From contig NZ_JACIFO010000009.1 of the NCBI RefSeq assembly GCF_014197445.1, forward strand, positions 1 to 64,000: a DNA stretch of 64,000 bases, given 5' to 3'. This DNA is from Mesonia hippocampi. GTDB taxonomy: Bacteria > Bacteroidota > Bacteroidia > Flavobacteriales > Flavobacteriaceae. A model generated the notes under the pieces. It was not told the DNA's origin. It searched no databases and saw nothing but the letters and a program-made list of their open reading frames with translations. The position numbers and the translations under genes were made by a program. Below are positions 62,987 to 64,000 of the stretch, piece after piece (positions within the stretch are counted from its first letter, which is position 1; every line of letters starts with the position of its first letter).

Positions 62987-63315
62987 TGCATATTTCCTTA
63001 CCAGACAAATTATATTACAGCATAGGAGAAGTAGCCGAAGCATTTAAAGTAAACACTTCCTTAATACGGTTTTGGGAAAAAGAATTTGAGGTGTTAAAAC
63101 CCAAAAAAAACGCAAAAGGAAACCGTAAATTTAGCAAAGAAGATGTAAAAAACCTTCAGTTAATCTATCACCTAGTAAAAGAAAAAGGCTTTACGCTAGA
63201 AGGAGCTAAAATATACTTAAAAGAAGATAAAAAAAAAGTCCTCTCTACTTTCGAGATTATTCGTAAATTAGAGGCTGTAAAAGCCGAGTTAGAAAAACTC
63301 AAACAACAATTATAA
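62986..63315 (+). CDS. MerR-family transcriptional regulator, short form
   Basis: This 109-residue protein has a MerR winged-helix domain at the N-terminus (YYSIGEVAEAFKVNTSLIRFWEKEFEVLKPKKNAKGNRKFSKEDVKNLQLIYHLVKEKGFTLEGAKIYL) and a short helical tail. It lacks an effector-binding domain and metal-binding cysteines. Similar short MerR proteins follow an M23 peptidase gene in many Bacteroidota. The start overlaps the M23 stop by one base. Targets are unknown. Confidence 0.93.
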   Translation: MHISLPDKLYYSIGEVAEAFKVNTSLIRFWEKEFEVLKPKKNAKGNRKFSKEDVKNLQLIYHLVKEKGFTLEGAKIYLKEDKKKVLSTFEIIRKLEAVKAELEKLKQQL

Positions 63316-63342
63316 TTATTTAACTAAATCCCCCTTATTTCT

Positions 63343-63942
63343 ATGAAAAAATGGCTCATCCCTGTACTTATTATTCTTGTAGCTGGTTTTGGTCTGTATA
63401 AACTTTTTGCAGGCGTAAACAACCAAGCTATTGTATTACAAGAAGATGCCAAAACCGCTTGGGCTAATGTAGAAAGTGCCTACCAACGTCGTAGCGACCT
63501 TATCCCTAGCCTTGTAAACACCGTAAAAGGAGCAGCAGATTTTGAACGCGGAACACTAACCGATGTAATTGAAGCCAGAGCAAAAGCAACTTCTGTAAAA
63601 GTAGATGCCAATAACCTAAATGCAGAAGCCATACAAAGTTTCCAAAAAGCACAAACAGGACTTTCCTCTGCATTATCTAGACTTTTAGTAAGTGTAGAAC
63701 GCTACCCAGAACTAAAAGCAACACAAAATTTTCAAAACCTACAATCGCAACTTGAAGGAACCGAAAACCGTATCAATGTAGAGCGTAACCGCTATAACAA
63801 AAGCGTACAAGGCTACAATACTTACATAAGAAAATTTCCAAACAACCTTGTTGCAGGAATGTTTGGTTTTGAACAAATGACAAGATTCCAAGCTGATGAA
63901 GGTGCAGAAAAAGCTCCTGAAGTAAAGTTTGATTTCAAATAA
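63343..63942 (+). CDS. LemA family membrane protein
   Basis: This 199-residue protein has an N-terminal membrane anchor (KKWLIPVLIILVAGFGLYKLF) followed by the helical LemA domain (DAKTAWANVESAYQRRSDLIPSLVNTVKGAADFERGTLTDVIEARA, then LSRLLVSVERYPELKATQNFQNLQSQLEGTENRINVERNRYN, and VQGYNTYIRKFPNNLVAGMFGF). LemA proteins are widespread, and their role is poorly defined. It lies 27 bases after merR. The frame starting 15 bases downstream suggests the usual LemA-TPM arrangement. Confidence 0.95.
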   Translation: MKKWLIPVLIILVAGFGLYKLFAGVNNQAIVLQEDAKTAWANVESAYQRRSDLIPSLVNTVKGAADFERGTLTDVIEARAKATSVKVDANNLNAEAIQSFQKAQTGLSSALSRLLVSVERYPELKATQNFQNLQSQLEGTENRINVERNRYNKSVQGYNTYIRKFPNNLVAGMFGFEQMTRFQADEGAEKAPEVKFDFK

Positions 63943-63957
63943 TCTTACCTAAAAGTT

Positions 63958-64000
63958 ATGCCTAAACTCCCATTATCTCCAGCAGATGAAAAAGAAATAA
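63958..64000 (+). CDS. Start of a further gene, probably a TPM-domain protein (truncated)
   Basis: An ATG at 63958, 15 bases after the LemA stop, opens the frame MPKLPLSPADEKEI up to the window edge. In flavobacteria LemA is usually followed by TPM-domain (TLP18.3/Psb32/MOLO-1) proteins, which open with a similar LSxxDExxI motif. With only 14 residues visible, the call rests mainly on gene order. Confidence 0.5.
   Translation, partial: MPKLPLSPADEKEI

Overview
The window is AT-rich chromosomal DNA from a member of the Bacteroidota, most likely a (marine) flavobacterium. Supporting signs are five large secreted proteins with type IX secretion (T9SS) C-terminal sorting domains (two type A, three type B/CHU_C), an adjacent PorP/SprF plus OmpA pair, several promoter -7 boxes of the Bacteroidota form TAnnTTTG, a GSCFA protein, a DUF5522 protein, and a ~660-residue urocanase. 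I see no tRNA, rRNA, transposase, prophage or CRISPR array.

Layout. 1-26.9 kb: a minus-strand block of exported repeat proteins. It runs from a truncated repeat protein at the left edge, through a 2776-residue CHU_C adhesin, an OmpA/TPR/PD40 protein, a PorP/SprF outer-membrane protein and a 922-residue CHU_C protein, to two large type A cargo proteins of 1381 and 2379 residues. Strong hairpins separate several of these genes. 26.9-31.5 kb: a plus-strand housekeeping stretch with metK (preceded by a class II SAM-riboswitch-like pseudoknot), a tiny DUF5522 protein, hutU and a DUF4136 lipoprotein. 31.5-36.8 kb: minus-strand PPK2 kinase, an MscS channel, and two overlapping exported proteins of unknown function. 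36.9-40.3 kb: a fused E1 and an E2 of a branched-chain-type 2-oxoacid dehydrogenase. 40.4-58.2 kb: an essentially complete phenylacetate (paa) catabolic region on the minus strand, with a TetR regulator at each end. It is split between paaI and paaJ by an opposite-strand T9SS adhesin gene carrying six 297-bp tandem repeats. 58.2-64 kb: a GSCFA protein and alaS (minus strand), then an M23 peptidase, a MerR-type regulator, LemA and the first codons of another gene (plus strand).

How the genes work together. PaaK activates phenylacetate to phenylacetyl-CoA; PaaABCDE forms the ring epoxide; PaaG isomerises it to the oxepin; PaaZ opens the ring and oxidises the aldehyde; PaaJ, PaaF and PaaH complete beta-oxidation to acetyl-CoA and succinyl-CoA; PaaI and PaaY are thioesterase-type housekeeping enzymes. 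The two TetR proteins have nearly identical recognition-helix regions. Matching 16-bp palindromes (ACTAACAnTnGTTAGT) lie directly upstream of paaE and of paaK, and the paaE copy overlaps a good -7 promoter box. This suggests a two-part regulon controlled by paralogous repressors. In the surface block, the 922-residue CHU_C protein, PorP/SprF and OmpA genes form a compact set resembling known T9SS adhesin/anchor gene sets.

Most notable for follow-up: the shared paa operators, the adhesin insertion inside the paa region, the SAM-II-like element ahead of metK, the three-domain PaaZ with a DUF1569/DinB-like tail, and the unexplained lipoprotein/TPR-like exported pair at 33.4-36.8 kb. All assignments come from reading the sequence; no database search was run.
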